A stretch of 11,770 nt of DNA from Methylococcaceae bacterium UBA659 (GCA_002299495.1 DBNZ01000044.1:1-11770); one strand, 5' to 3'. Positions 1 through 8,427 are shown, counted from the first letter of the stretch. Made by a program: numbers and translations. The notes: generated by a model not told the origin, from the letters alone.

Positions 1-42
1 TTACTTATTACCGCAGATAGTGTTAAACCGGACCTGGAAAAC

Positions 43-1806
43 ATGGGTCATAGTGTCAATAGTGTTAGATGTGACCCGGGAACCGAGTGGTCGGCAAAAG
101 GCGGTCTTTCTATGGCTTATTGTGACGCCCATTTCGGCTGGGCCATGTTGGATGGGGAGTTAACTGTAGTAGATGCTAACGCTTTGTTTTCCAATTTGTT
201 TGGATACGATATCAAAGAGCTGAGTGGCACTCAGATGGCGACACTGGTGGCTAATGGGTTTACCTTTGACCCGTCATTCGCTTTCAATTCGGGCAATCGG
301 TTGTGGTCAAAAGAAGTGACAGGTAAGCATAAGCAAGGGCTTTATCGGTTCGTTGCACTGAATATCAGCCAAATAGATTTAACAAACGGGGAGCCGGGTT
401 TTTTTGTCAGCGCATTTGATATCACACGGCAAAAACAGGCTGAGAGCAAAATCTTGCGCATTGCCCATTACGATGATTTGACAGGGTTGGTGAACCGGGT
501 CATGTTTTCCAACCGCCTGGCCCGGTTAATGACAAAAACATCAGGCAGTCAACCGTTGCACAATGTGGTCGTTTTTTTTATAGATTTGGATAGATTTAAA
601 GCGGTGAACGATTCATTAGGCCATGATGCCGGAGACCAATTGCTAAAAAAAGCGGCGCAGCGGTTGGAGTTGGTGGTGAGGAAAAATGATATGGTCGCCC
701 GGCTCAGTGGCGATGAGTTTGCGCTGATGATGGTCGATAATACTTCCCATGAACACGCCCTTTATGCCGCATCCATGGTTGCCGAGAAAATAATCCAAGC
801 GTTGTCCGAACCGTTTTACATTCATCGCAGCGAAGTGTTTATTGGCGCCAGTATTGGCATAGCCGTTTATCCTGAAGATGCCAAAAATCCTGAAGAATTG
901 CTGAAATTGGCGGACGTTTCAATGTATCAGGCCAAAAAACAGGGCCGTAACAATTACCAATTCTATAAAAAATCGTTCGCCATCGCTTGGCGTGACCGCT
1001 TGCTGGTAGAAAAAGACTTACGCAAGGCCATTGAAAAAAAGGAGTTGGAGTTGTTTTATCAACCCCAGTACAGCCCGGATGGAAACAATATATGCGGTGC
1101 GGAAGTGTTGGTGCGTTGGATGAAAGAGTCCTCGGGGATTCAGAAAATGATACCCCCGGATCAATTTATTGGTATCGCAGAAGAGACCGGTTTAATTGTT
1201 GAGATGGGCAAGTGGATTTTAGAGAGGGCATGCCAACAATTGAAAAATTGGCAAAGGCAAGGATTTTCCTTGCCCAAAATAGCCGTCAATGTGTCACCTA
1301 GGCAGTTTGCCGACAATAACTTCTTACATATGGTCGCAGCGGCGCTGCGGACTACCGGTCTGGATGCAAACTATCTCGAACTTGAATTAACCGAATCCAT
1401 GCTGATAGGCGATGTCAAGCAAATCGAACTACAGCTTATGCGGTTAAAAGAAATGGGCATTACCTTGGCGCTTGATGATTTTGGCACAGGTTATTCCTCA
1501 TTGTCTTATTTACGGAACTTTCCCATTGATGTGGTTAAAGTGGATAAATCGTTTATTGAAGGTACGCCGGCTAACACCAAAAATGCCAGGATCGTCAGCG
1601 CCATCATACACATGGGGCATTCTCTGGGGCAAAAAGTAGTGGCGGAAGGCGTTGAGACGGAAGCGCAACTTAGGTTTCTAAAAACGCAGCGTTGTGATGT
1701 AATCCAAGGCTATTTTTTTAGCCGCCCACTGCCATTGAATAAAATGACAGAACTGCTGGGGCAGCAGCATAAGAGGGTGGATATGAATTTTGCACCTATC
1801 GAATAA
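43..1806 (+). CDS. PAS-GGDEF-EAL cyclic di-GMP signalling protein (5' end unresolved)
   Basis: This is a probable bifunctional cyclic di-GMP enzyme: GGDEF domains join two GTP into c-di-GMP and EAL domains hydrolyse it to pGpG. From the ATG at 43, a PAS-like sensor spans about residues 24-130, GGDEF about 138-308 and EAL about 328-570. The signature is SGDEF (222-226), a common active variant, with an RxxD inhibitory site (RKND, 213-216) exactly five residues upstream. The EAL signature reads EVL (354-356), and the metal-binding loop DDFGTGYSS (478-486) and the AEGVET segment are intact, so both activities look possible. No membrane segment or signal peptide is visible, so it is probably cytosolic. 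The start is uncertain. The frame has no stop back to base 1, and the ATG at 43 has a purine-rich stretch too close to it. The ATG at 112 has AAAGGCGG seven bases upstream and starts right at the PAS domain. The gene may therefore begin outside the window. The ligand of the PAS domain is unknown. Confidence 0.93.
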   Translation: MGHSVNSVRCDPGTEWSAKGGLSMAYCDAHFGWAMLDGELTVVDANALFSNLFGYDIKELSGTQMATLVANGFTFDPSFAFNSGNRLWSKEVTGKHKQGLYRFVALNISQIDLTNGEPGFFVSAFDITRQKQAESKILRIAHYDDLTGLVNRVMFSNRLARLMTKTSGSQPLHNVVVFFIDLDRFKAVNDSLGHDAGDQLLKKAAQRLELVVRKNDMVARLSGDEFALMMVDNTSHEHALYAASMVAEKIIQALSEPFYIHRSEVFIGASIGIAVYPEDAKNPEELLKLADVSMYQAKKQGRNNYQFYKKSFAIAWRDRLLVEKDLRKAIEKKELELFYQPQYSPDGNNICGAEVLVRWMKESSGIQKMIPPDQFIGIAEETGLIVEMGKWILERACQQLKNWQRQGFSLPKIAVNVSPRQFADNNFLHMVAAALRTTGLDANYLELELTESMLIGDVKQIELQLMRLKEMGITLALDDFGTGYSSLSYLRNFPIDVVKVDKSFIEGTPANTKNARIVSAIIHMGHSLGQKVVAEGVETEAQLRFLKTQRCDVIQGYFFSRPLPLNKMTELLGQQHKRVDMNFAPIE

Positions 1807-2101
1807 TCCAATCAGCAAGATAAGTGCCGGGTCGGGTTATGGTGGTTTCAAGTTTAACGACAGCTATGCCAATTCAAAACGGATGCGGAGCCAAAGTCCC
1901 TTGTTTATACTTTATACTATGGCTTTTAGCTATCACTCCGCCCCGTCCATCGCTACAAACTCAACTCCGTTAATGGTGATTCAGCCGGACAACCAGCTCC
2001 AAATTATAGGCCCTTACGCTCACGTTATTTTTTTAGGTTGTGCCAGGGCATGAATCACAAAAAAACCAAATGATGGGCTTTAACACCCAAGGAACCAAAT
2101 A
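1807..2101. other. Intergenic leader between the GGDEF/EAL gene and aceE
   Basis: This gap of 295 bases has no convincing gene. An 87-codon open frame overlaps the end of the upstream gene, but it has low-complexity composition, no ribosome binding site and no recognisable motif. No hairpin with a T-run follows the upstream gene. TATACT at 1913-1918 and a second copy at 1906-1911 resemble a -10 element, but no good -35 lies at the right distance, so the aceE promoter is not fixed. Near the 3' end the 12-mer AACCAAATRATG occurs twice (2064-2075 and 2093-2104), the second copy spanning the aceE start codon. Confidence 0.6.
2089..2093 (+). promoter_or_regulatory. aceE ribosome binding site
   Basis: AAGGA lies eight bases before the ATG at 2102, an ideal Shine-Dalgarno position. 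It supports that start for aceE. Confidence 0.8.
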
Positions 2102-4780
2102 ATGAATTACAGCTTGTTATCAGATGCAACCCAGAACGTGGATGTAGACCCGGATGAAACCAAGGAATGGACTGAGGCGCTAAAAGCCGTTTTGGAAAAG
2201 GAGGGCAGCGAACGGGCGCATTTTTTGATTGAGCGGTTGGTCGAAGAGACCCGGAAAGCCGGCTTTGATGTGCCATTTAGCGCCAATACGGCCTATGTGA
2301 ACACTATTCCGGTCGCTAAACAGGCGCAATTTCCAGGTGACCACGCGATTGAACTAAAAATCCGTTCATATGTGCGTTGGAACGCCATGGTGATGGTGTT
2401 GCGGGCGAACAAACACACCAATGTGGGGGGGCATATTGCCAGTTTCGCCTCGGCGGCGACCCTCTATGACGTAGGCTACAATTATTTTTGGCATGCGCCA
2501 TCAGACCAGCATGACGGTGACCTGGTGTTTACCCAAGGCCATTTGACGCCCGGCGATTATGCCCGCGCCTTTTTGTTAGGCCGCATCAGCGAACGACAAA
2601 TGGATAACTTTCGTCAGGAAGTCAACGGCAATGGCCTGTCGTCCTATCCGCATCCTTGGTTGATGCCGGACTTTTGGCAATTTCCTACTGTATCAATGGG
2701 TTTAGGGCCGATCATGGCCATTTATCAAGCCCGTTTCATGCGTTACCTGCAAGACCGTAGCCTAGCCAATACCGATGGGCGGAAGGTATGGAGTTTCGTC
2801 GGCGATGGTGAGACAGATGAGCCTGAGTCCTTAGGCGCCATCGGTTTGGCCGGCCGGGAAAAGTTGGACAACCTGATTTTCGTCGTTAACTGCAACTTGC
2901 AACGCTTGGACGGGCCGGTACGCGGCAACGGTAAAATCATCCAAGAATTGGAAAGTGAATTCCGTGGCGCCGGTTGGAATGTGATCAAATTGGTCTGGGG
3001 GCAACGCTGGGACGCCCTTCTGGCCCGTGATACCGAAGGCTTGTTGGTGGCACGGATGATGGCCTGCGTCGATGGCGATTACCAAACCTTTAAGGCCAAG
3101 GACGGCGCCTATGTGCGTGAACATTTCTTTAACACGCCTGCATTGAAGGGGATGGTCGCCGATTGGTCAGACCGCGACATTTGGGAACTGAACCGGGGGG
3201 GGCACGACCCGGTAAAAGTCTATGCCGCGTTCCACACCGCCGTTCACCATAAAGGCCAGCCCACCGTGATCCTAGCGAAAACCATTAAAGGTTACGGCAT
3301 GGGCGATTCTGGACAAGCGCAAAATATCACCCACCAACAAAAAAAGATGAGCCAAATCTCGTTGGTTCATTTTCGGGACCGTTACGAATTACCGGTCACT
3401 GACGAGCAATTGGACGATTTGCCTTACCTGACTTTTCCCGAAGGTTCAAAAGAACTCGAGTACATGCGTAAACGCCGCGAAGACTTAGGCGGATATTTGC
3501 CGACCCGCAGAGGAAAATCCTATGCCTTGGACGTGCCAGTCTTAAGTGACTTCAAAGCGTTGCTCGACGCTACTGACGAAGGCCGCGAAATATCCACCAC
3601 CATGGCTTTTGTGCGGTTAATCAATATCCTGGCCAAAGACAAAAACATCGGCAAGCGCATCGTGCCGATCGTACCGGACGAGTCGCGCACCTTTGGCATG
3701 GAGGGCATGTTCCGGCAGTTGGGGATTTGGTCGCAAGTAGGCCAACTGTACACACCGCAAGACGCCACCGAGCTGATGTTTTATAAGGAAGACAAGCACG
3801 GCCAGATTTTGCAGGAAGGCATTAATGAGGCGGGCGGTTTGTGCGACTGGATCGCCGCTGGCACCTCGTATTCCACCCATAATGTGCCGATGATCCCGTT
3901 CTTCATTTACTACTCAATGTTTGGCTTCCAGCGCGTCGGTGACTTGATCTGGGCTGCCGCCGACCAGCGTACCCGTGGCTTTTTGATGGGCGGTACGGCC
4001 GGCCGAACCACATTGAACGGCGAGGGCTTGCAACATGAAGATGGCCACAGCCATATGATGGCTGCGACGGTGCCAAACTGTGTTTCCTATGACCCCGCCT
4101 TCGCCTATGAATTGGCGGTCATCATCCAGGATGGTTTGCGCCGCATGTACATAGAGCAGGAGGACATTTTCTATTACATCACCGTGATGAATGAAAACTA
4201 CCCCCATCCGGCCCTGCCCAAAGGCGAGGAACTGAACATCCTCAAGGGCCTGTATTGTTTCCGCAAAGGTCTCGACTCTCATGCGCCGAGGGTGCAGTTG
4301 CTGGGTTCAGGCTGTATTTTCAGGGAAGTGATATTTGCCGCCGATTTGCTCCGCGACGACTGGGGGATTGAGTCCGATTTGTGGAGCTGCACCAGCTTTA
4401 CCGAGTTGGCGCGGGATGGACAAACATGCGAACGCTGGAACCGCTTGCACCCGACCGAACCCCCCAAACAAGCGCATGTCGCCAGTTGCTTGGGTGAAGC
4501 CGAAGGCCCTGTGGTGGCAGCGACCGATTACATCCGCGCCTTTGCCGAACAGATTCGGGGGTTTATCAGGGCGCCTTACATCATCTTAGGCACCGATGGC
4601 TTTGGCCGGTCGGATACCCGCGAAAACTTGCGCCGGTTTTTCGAGGTGGACCGTTACCATGTCACGGTCGCCGCATTGAAAGGCCTTGCCGATATGGGGC
4701 GCTTTGAGACCTTCAAAGTTGAAGTGGCCATCGCCAAATACAATATAGCGGCCGATGCAAAAGCCCCTTGGTTAATCTGA
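2102..4780 (+). CDS. aceE: Pyruvate dehydrogenase E1 component (homodimeric type)
   Basis: This is the thiamine-diphosphate enzyme that decarboxylates pyruvate and passes the acetyl group to the lipoyl arm of E2, linking glycolysis to acetyl-CoA. At 892 residues it is close to the E. coli AceE length (887) and is recognisably collinear with it throughout. The thiamine-binding motif starts at GDGETDEP (residue 234) and ends at NCN (263-265). The mobile catalytic loop reads KGYGMGDSG, followed by NITHQ, whose His411 corresponds to catalytic His407 of E. coli. The segment THNVPMIPFFIYYSMFGFQR and the C-terminal GTDGFGRSD block are also family signatures. The single long chain is the homodimeric E1 type, unlike the alpha/beta E1 of Gram-positive bacteria and mitochondria. 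It is the first gene of the aceE-aceF-lpd operon, with aceF starting 13 bases after its stop. No pdhR-type regulator gene lies directly upstream, where E. coli has one. Confidence 0.98.
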   Translation: MNYSLLSDATQNVDVDPDETKEWTEALKAVLEKEGSERAHFLIERLVEETRKAGFDVPFSANTAYVNTIPVAKQAQFPGDHAIELKIRSYVRWNAMVMVLRANKHTNVGGHIASFASAATLYDVGYNYFWHAPSDQHDGDLVFTQGHLTPGDYARAFLLGRISERQMDNFRQEVNGNGLSSYPHPWLMPDFWQFPTVSMGLGPIMAIYQARFMRYLQDRSLANTDGRKVWSFVGDGETDEPESLGAIGLAGREKLDNLIFVVNCNLQRLDGPVRGNGKIIQELESEFRGAGWNVIKLVWGQRWDALLARDTEGLLVARMMACVDGDYQTFKAKDGAYVREHFFNTPALKGMVADWSDRDIWELNRGGHDPVKVYAAFHTAVHHKGQPTVILAKTIKGYGMGDSGQAQNITHQQKKMSQISLVHFRDRYELPVTDEQLDDLPYLTFPEGSKELEYMRKRREDLGGYLPTRRGKSYALDVPVLSDFKALLDATDEGREISTTMAFVRLINILAKDKNIGKRIVPIVPDESRTFGMEGMFRQLGIWSQVGQLYTPQDATELMFYKEDKHGQILQEGINEAGGLCDWIAAGTSYSTHNVPMIPFFIYYSMFGFQRVGDLIWAAADQRTRGFLMGGTAGRTTLNGEGLQHEDGHSHMMAATVPNCVSYDPAFAYELAVIIQDGLRRMYIEQEDIFYYITVMNENYPHPALPKGEELNILKGLYCFRKGLDSHAPRVQLLGSGCIFREVIFAADLLRDDWGIESDLWSCTSFTELARDGQTCERWNRLHPTEPPKQAHVASCLGEAEGPVVAATDYIRAFAEQIRGFIRAPYIILGTDGFGRSDTRENLRRFFEVDRYHVTVAALKGLADMGRFETFKVEVAIAKYNIAADAKAPWLI

Positions 4781-4781
4781 C

Positions 4782-4786
4782 GGAAG
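4782..4786 (+). promoter_or_regulatory. aceF ribosome binding site
   Basis: GGAAG lies in the 13-base gap between the aceE stop and the aceF ATG, seven bases before that ATG. It supports the start at 4794. Confidence 0.65.
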
Positions 4787-4793
4787 ATTTTAG

Positions 4794-6101
4794 ATGAGCG
4801 ATTTAGTTGAATTAAAAGTGCCTGATGTTGGCAATGTCACAGAAATCGATGTGGTGGAAGTCAATATTAAGCCGGGTGACAGCTTGGCCGTTGATCAGAC
4901 CGTGGCAATCTTGGAGACCGACAAGGCCAGTATGGAGTTGCCCTCGACGGCGGCCGGGACGGTCAAGGCAGTTTTTATTAAGAAAGGCGACAAAGTCTCT
5001 GAAGGGGTTTTGATCGCCACGGTTGATGTGACCGGCGGGCAGACATCGGCCGGGTTAGATGCTGTCGAGAAAGCCCCTGCTACTGACAATACGCCCCCTG
5101 CCGCCAGCCAGCCGGAACCTAAACCCGTAACCGCCCCTGTTGCAGCATCTGCGTCCATGCCGGTGGGCGCCCAATCGGATCCCCGGGAAACCGGCGGCTC
5201 TCCAGTCCATGCCTCCCCATCGGTGCGTTTGTTTGCCCGCGAATTGGGTGTCGATATAGGCAAAATAACCCTAGCCACAGGCCGGAAGGGCAGAATATTA
5301 CGCGAGGATGTCAGCGCTTTCGTGAAAAAGGCCATGACCGGGGCCGCGCCGGGGTCCGGCGGCACCGGTATTCCTGGCATCCCGGCTGTGGATTTTGCCC
5401 AATTTGGCGCAATAGAAATCCAAAAGCTAAGTAAAATTAAACGCTTGACCGGTCAAAATTTGACCCGCGTTTGGCTTAACCTGCCGTTGGTGACGTATCA
5501 CGACGAGGTTGACATCACCGAACTGGAAGCATTCCGCAATAACGTGAACGCCGAAAAAACCAAGGATGAAGTGAAGGTCACCGCGTTGCTGTTCATCATC
5601 AAGGCACTGGTGGCGGCGATGCGGCAATTCCCTAGCTTTAACGCCTCGTTGTCCAGTGATGGCGAAAGCCTGATCCTGAAAAAATATTGCCATGTCGGGA
5701 TAGCCGTAGACACACCGAATGGTTTGGTGGTGCCGGTTTTGCGTGATGCCGATAAAAAATCCATTAACGCATTGTCATTGGATTTGGCGGAAAAAAGCGC
5801 TAAAGCCCGCCAAGGCAAATTGATGCCAGCCGATATGCAAGGGGGGTGTATCACCATCTCCAGCTTAGGCGGCATAGGCGGTACGGCGTTTACACCCATA
5901 GTCAATGCCCCGGAAGTGGCGATTTTGGGAGTGACCCGGCATCAAACGCGACCGGTCTGGAACGGCGCAGAATTTGTCCCGCGCCTGATGTTGCCGCTGG
6001 ACTTGACCTATGACCATAGAGTCATCGACGGTGCCGAAGGCGCACGTTTTATGAATGTAATCAAACAAAACTTGGGCGATATCCGCCGCTTGTTACTTTA
6101 A
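4794..6101 (+). CDS. aceF: Dihydrolipoyllysine acetyltransferase (E2 of pyruvate dehydrogenase)
   Basis: This is the structural core of the pyruvate dehydrogenase complex; it transfers the acetyl group from lipoamide to coenzyme A. The 435 residues contain one N-terminal lipoyl domain (about 1-80), with the lipoylated lysine at K44 in ETDKAS. An Ala/Pro-rich flexible linker (about 90-138) follows. Next comes the peripheral subunit-binding domain (about 139-175), which docks E1 or E3. The catalytic acetyltransferase domain (about 205-435) ends with the active-site motif DHRVIDG, in which H408 and D412 are catalytic. E. coli AceF has three tandem lipoyl domains; this protein has one, as many other bacteria do. 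It sits between aceE (13-base gap) and lpd (about 16-base gap), so co-transcription is very likely. The neighbouring aceE and the pyruvate-type linker argue against an oxoglutarate or branched-chain E2. Confidence 0.97.
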   Translation: MSDLVELKVPDVGNVTEIDVVEVNIKPGDSLAVDQTVAILETDKASMELPSTAAGTVKAVFIKKGDKVSEGVLIATVDVTGGQTSAGLDAVEKAPATDNTPPAASQPEPKPVTAPVAASASMPVGAQSDPRETGGSPVHASPSVRLFARELGVDIGKITLATGRKGRILREDVSAFVKKAMTGAAPGSGGTGIPGIPAVDFAQFGAIEIQKLSKIKRLTGQNLTRVWLNLPLVTYHDEVDITELEAFRNNVNAEKTKDEVKVTALLFIIKALVAAMRQFPSFNASLSSDGESLILKKYCHVGIAVDTPNGLVVPVLRDADKKSINALSLDLAEKSAKARQGKLMPADMQGGCITISSLGGIGGTAFTPIVNAPEVAILGVTRHQTRPVWNGAEFVPRLMLPLDLTYDHRVIDGAEGARFMNVIKQNLGDIRRLLL

Positions 6102-6105
6102 CGAT

Positions 6106-6110
6106 AAGGA
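6106..6110 (+). promoter_or_regulatory. lpd ribosome binding site (decides the start)
   Basis: AAGGA ends one base before the ATG at 6112 but seven bases before the in-frame ATG at 6118. The spacing therefore favours the second ATG as the start codon. Confidence 0.7.
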
Positions 6111-6117
6111 AATGGCC

Positions 6118-7533
6118 ATGGCAGACAAAGCATTAAACGCAGAGTTGGTGGTATTGGGCGGTGGCCCCGGCGGCTACAGTGCCGCTTTTCGTGCCGCCGA
6201 CTTGGGCAAACAAGTGGTGTTGGTTGAACGCGAACCCGTTTTGGGCGGGGTTTGTTTAAATGTCGGCTGCATCCCGTCTAAAGCCCTTCTCCATATGGCA
6301 TTGGTAATCCATGAAGCCGAAGCAATGGCGGCGCATGGCATCCAATTCAATAAACCGGAATTGGATTTGGATAAAATCCGGACTTGGAAGCAAGGCGTCA
6401 CCAAAACCTTAAATGACGGTTTAGCCGGCCTTGCCAAGCAACGTAAAGTTACCGTCGTTCATGGCGAAGGCCAATTCGCATCGGCCAACTGTTTGTCGGT
6501 GCAAACCGGCGACGGCGTGACCCAAATTAATTTTACCAACGCCATTATCGCCGCCGGGTCGCAGCCGACCAAAATCCCAGGCTTCCCTAATGACGACCCG
6601 CGGTTATGGGATTCCACCGGTGCGTTGGCATTAACCGAAATCCCGAAAAAATTATTGATTGTCGGTGGCGGCATCATCGGCTTGGAAATGGCGACCGTTT
6701 ACCATGCCTTCGGTTCGGAAATCAGTGTGGTTGAACTGATGGACCAAATCATCCCCGGTTGCGACAAAGACTTGATTACGCCGTTATTCCGCCATATCAA
6801 AAAACAATACCAAAACATCTGGCTGGAAACCCGCGTCACAGCCATCGAAGCCCAAGATGATGGTTTAAAAGTGTCTTTTGACGGAAAAGACGCGCCCGAA
6901 TCAGCCGTGTTTGATGCCGTCTTAGTTGCGGTAGGCCGCCGTCCCAACGGCAAGCTGATCGGCGCGGACCAGGCTAGGGTCGAAGTCGATGCACAAGGTT
7001 TTATTGCCGTTGACAAACAACAACGCACCAATGTGCCGCATATTTTTGCCATCGGCGACATCGCCTCTAACCCGATGCTGGCGCACAAAGCCGTGCATGA
7101 AGGGAAAGTGGCCGCCGAAGTGGTCGCCGGCCACAAATCCAGTTTCGATGCGCTGACCATACCATCGGTCGCCTACACGGACCCTGAAATAGCATGGATG
7201 GGTTTGACCGAAAACCAAGCCAAACAACAAGGCATTGAATACGCTAAAGCCGCGTTCCCGTGGGCGGCCAGCGGCCGGTCTTTGGCGATGGGCCGTAAGG
7301 AAGGGGTCACGAAGATTCTTTGCGATAAGGCAACCGGCAGGGTATTAGGGGCCGGCATGACCGGCCCGAATGCCGGCGAATTGATTGCCGAGGCGGTGTT
7401 AGCGTTGGAAATGGGCGCCGATGCCGAGGATATTGGCTTGACCATCCATCCACATCCGACCTTGTCGGAAACGTTCGCCTTCGCCGCAGAAATGGTGACC
7501 GGCACTATCACCGACCTTTATGTGAAAAAATAG
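6118..7533 (+). CDS. lpdA: Dihydrolipoyl dehydrogenase (E3)
   Basis: This flavoprotein re-oxidises the dihydrolipoyl arm of E2 and passes electrons through FAD to NAD+. Counting from the ATG at 6118 (471 residues), the FAD-binding motif GGGPGG is at 14-19. The redox-active disulfide CLNVGC is at C46 and C51. The NAD-binding motif GGGIIG is at 183-188, and a second FAD segment reads FAIGDI. The C-terminal dimer-interface dyad is H446 and E451 in HPTLSE. All catalytic residues are present. An ATG six bases earlier (6112) is in frame but too close to the ribosome binding site. It is the last gene of the pyruvate dehydrogenase operon. No second lipoyl enzyme complex is visible here, so this E3 may also serve 2-oxoglutarate dehydrogenase or glycine cleavage, as in E. 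coli; that part is inference. Confidence 0.97.
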   Translation: MADKALNAELVVLGGGPGGYSAAFRAADLGKQVVLVEREPVLGGVCLNVGCIPSKALLHMALVIHEAEAMAAHGIQFNKPELDLDKIRTWKQGVTKTLNDGLAGLAKQRKVTVVHGEGQFASANCLSVQTGDGVTQINFTNAIIAAGSQPTKIPGFPNDDPRLWDSTGALALTEIPKKLLIVGGGIIGLEMATVYHAFGSEISVVELMDQIIPGCDKDLITPLFRHIKKQYQNIWLETRVTAIEAQDDGLKVSFDGKDAPESAVFDAVLVAVGRRPNGKLIGADQARVEVDAQGFIAVDKQQRTNVPHIFAIGDIASNPMLAHKAVHEGKVAAEVVAGHKSSFDALTIPSVAYTDPEIAWMGLTENQAKQQGIEYAKAAFPWAASGRSLAMGRKEGVTKILCDKATGRVLGAGMTGPNAGELIAEAVLALEMGADAEDIGLTIHPHPTLSETFAFAAEMVTGTITDLYVKK

Positions 7534-7548
7534 CCATCCACCCGCCAT

Positions 7549-7704
7549 TCAAACCAGTTTATGGGGGTGGTCAGCCGGGCTGTGGGGCGCGAGGCCTTCT
7601 TCATAAACCAACGCTTCATTTTGCGAGAAGTGACCAGTCCACATCAATACTGCCACCTTATCAGCGGCTACAATTTTTTTGGATGTTTTAAAATTGTAGC
7701 CAGT
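7549..7704 (-). pseudogene. Possible minus-strand gene remnant or tiny ORF
   Basis: On the minus strand a frame stays open from an in-frame TAG (7705-7707) to a TGA at 7549-7551, 51 codons. Its only ATG is at 7644, giving a 31-residue peptide beginning MWTGHFSQNEALVYEEG and ending HPHKLV. The minus-strand AAGGTGG upstream of that ATG could act as a ribosome binding site. The stretch reads like the C-terminal end of a real soluble protein (charged, balanced composition), so it may be the tail of a gene lost during rearrangement. I do not recognise the family. Caution: the plus strand in the same register is also open (7561-7728, 55 codons), so chance openness cannot be excluded. Confidence 0.25.
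7666..7701. repeat. Perfect 12-bp inverted repeat (stem-loop)
   Basis: GGCTACAATTTT (7666-7677) is the exact reverse complement of AAAATTGTAGCC (7690-7701), with a 12-base spacer. No T-run follows on either strand, so it is not a standard intrinsic terminator. It lies between lpd and the sulfotransferase gene, 42 bases upstream of the latter's start. A second pairing is possible: GTAGC at 7696-7700 can pair with GCTAC at 7709-7713, which would compete with the main stem. It could be an operator, an RNA-stabilising hairpin at the 3' end of the pyruvate dehydrogenase mRNA, or a repeat-element remnant. Confidence 0.8.
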
Positions 7705-7743
7705 CTAAGCTACCGCCACTATCTTTAAAATTTAGAAACTTCA

Positions 7744-8427
7744 ATGATCATTTCAGTCCATTTGCCAAAAACGGCAGGTTCCAGTTTCTCAGCGGCATTA
7801 GAAGCGGCATTTTCTGGAAAGTTGGTCAAAGATTATCAGGATTACCCTATAAATACAGCAAGTTATGATAGGAATTTAACGGCATTAAAAGCTTGTATTC
7901 AATATGGGGAAAGCGGTCTTAATGGAATTGAATGTATTCATGGGCATTTTCTTCCTTTGAAGTATTTGTTGTGTGCTACGAGACAAGATTTGACTTTTGT
8001 AACATGGATGAGGCATCCCATAAACCGATTGATTTCCCATTATTTTTTTTGGCTACGAAGTTATAGTCCAGATACCGCCCAGGCATTACACAAAAAAGTT
8101 GTGGTAGAAAACTGGTCTTTGGAGACGTTTTGTTTAAGTGATGAGCTGCAGAATTTGTACACTAAGTTTCTGTGGGGTTTTCCTTTAGAATTGTTTGATT
8201 TTATTGGCATTACCGAATATTACCGCGAAGATCTGGCTTTTTTTGGGCAACAATTTTTAGGCGGAAGCCTCCTCCGCCATCTGAAGGTTAATGTGGCAGA
8301 GAAGCATGAAGGGCTTTATGAGCTTGACAAAGGGCTTCTCCAGGAAATTGAATGCCATCATAATCTGGATATTGCCCTTTACCAGAGGGCGCTAGACATG
8401 AGGAGGAAAAGGCTTTTGGGTGTTTAA
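7744..8427 (+). CDS. Sulfotransferase family protein
   Basis: This is a probable PAPS-dependent sulfotransferase that moves a sulfate group onto a carbohydrate, lipid or other acceptor. The 227 residues open with HLPKTAGSSF (6-15), the 5'-phosphosulfate-binding loop with K9 and T10. The 3'-phosphate-binding motif follows as MRHPINRLISHY, with R90 and S98 at the expected positions. These two motifs define the family; the acceptor cannot be read from sequence. No signal peptide is present, and the start is only five residues before the first motif, a normal arrangement for small bacterial members. An in-frame stop at 7726-7728 rules out a longer N-terminus, and no good ribosome binding site precedes the ATG. 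Sampled composition is AT-rich (23 G+C of 60 at 7801-7860, against 37 of 60 at 3001-3060 in aceE). It converges on the glycosyltransferase-like gene, leaving a 3-nt gap. A role in decorating surface polysaccharide is inference. Confidence 0.82.
   Translation: MIISVHLPKTAGSSFSAALEAAFSGKLVKDYQDYPINTASYDRNLTALKACIQYGESGLNGIECIHGHFLPLKYLLCATRQDLTFVTWMRHPINRLISHYFFWLRSYSPDTAQALHKKVVVENWSLETFCLSDELQNLYTKFLWGFPLELFDFIGITEYYREDLAFFGQQFLGGSLLRHLKVNVAEKHEGLYELDKGLLQEIECHHNLDIALYQRALDMRRKRLLGV

Noticed and set aside
1790..2053. 87-codon plus-strand open frame after the GGDEF/EAL gene
   Set aside because: It overlaps the upstream gene, lacks a ribosome binding site, and has no recognisable motif or protein-like organisation.
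2074..2089. TGGG/CCCA hairpin before aceE as a terminator or riboswitch element
   Set aside because: The four-base stem has no extension and no T-run, and it borders the ribosome binding site in a way expected by chance.
3914..4282. 122-codon minus-strand open frame inside aceE
   Set aside because: It is fully antisense to a highly conserved coding region and is explained by its codon use.
4895..5380. 161-codon minus-strand open frame inside aceF
   Set aside because: It lies opposite the lipoyl domain and Ala/Pro linker, whose GC-rich codons leave the opposite strand free of stops.
7534..7580. CCACCC/GGGTGG pairing as an lpd terminator
   Set aside because: The stem is only six base pairs with a long loop and no T-run follows.
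7531..7728. Readthrough extension of lpd past its TAG
   Set aside because: The frame is open after the stop, but lpd already ends at the family's normal C-terminus and the extension has no homologous look.
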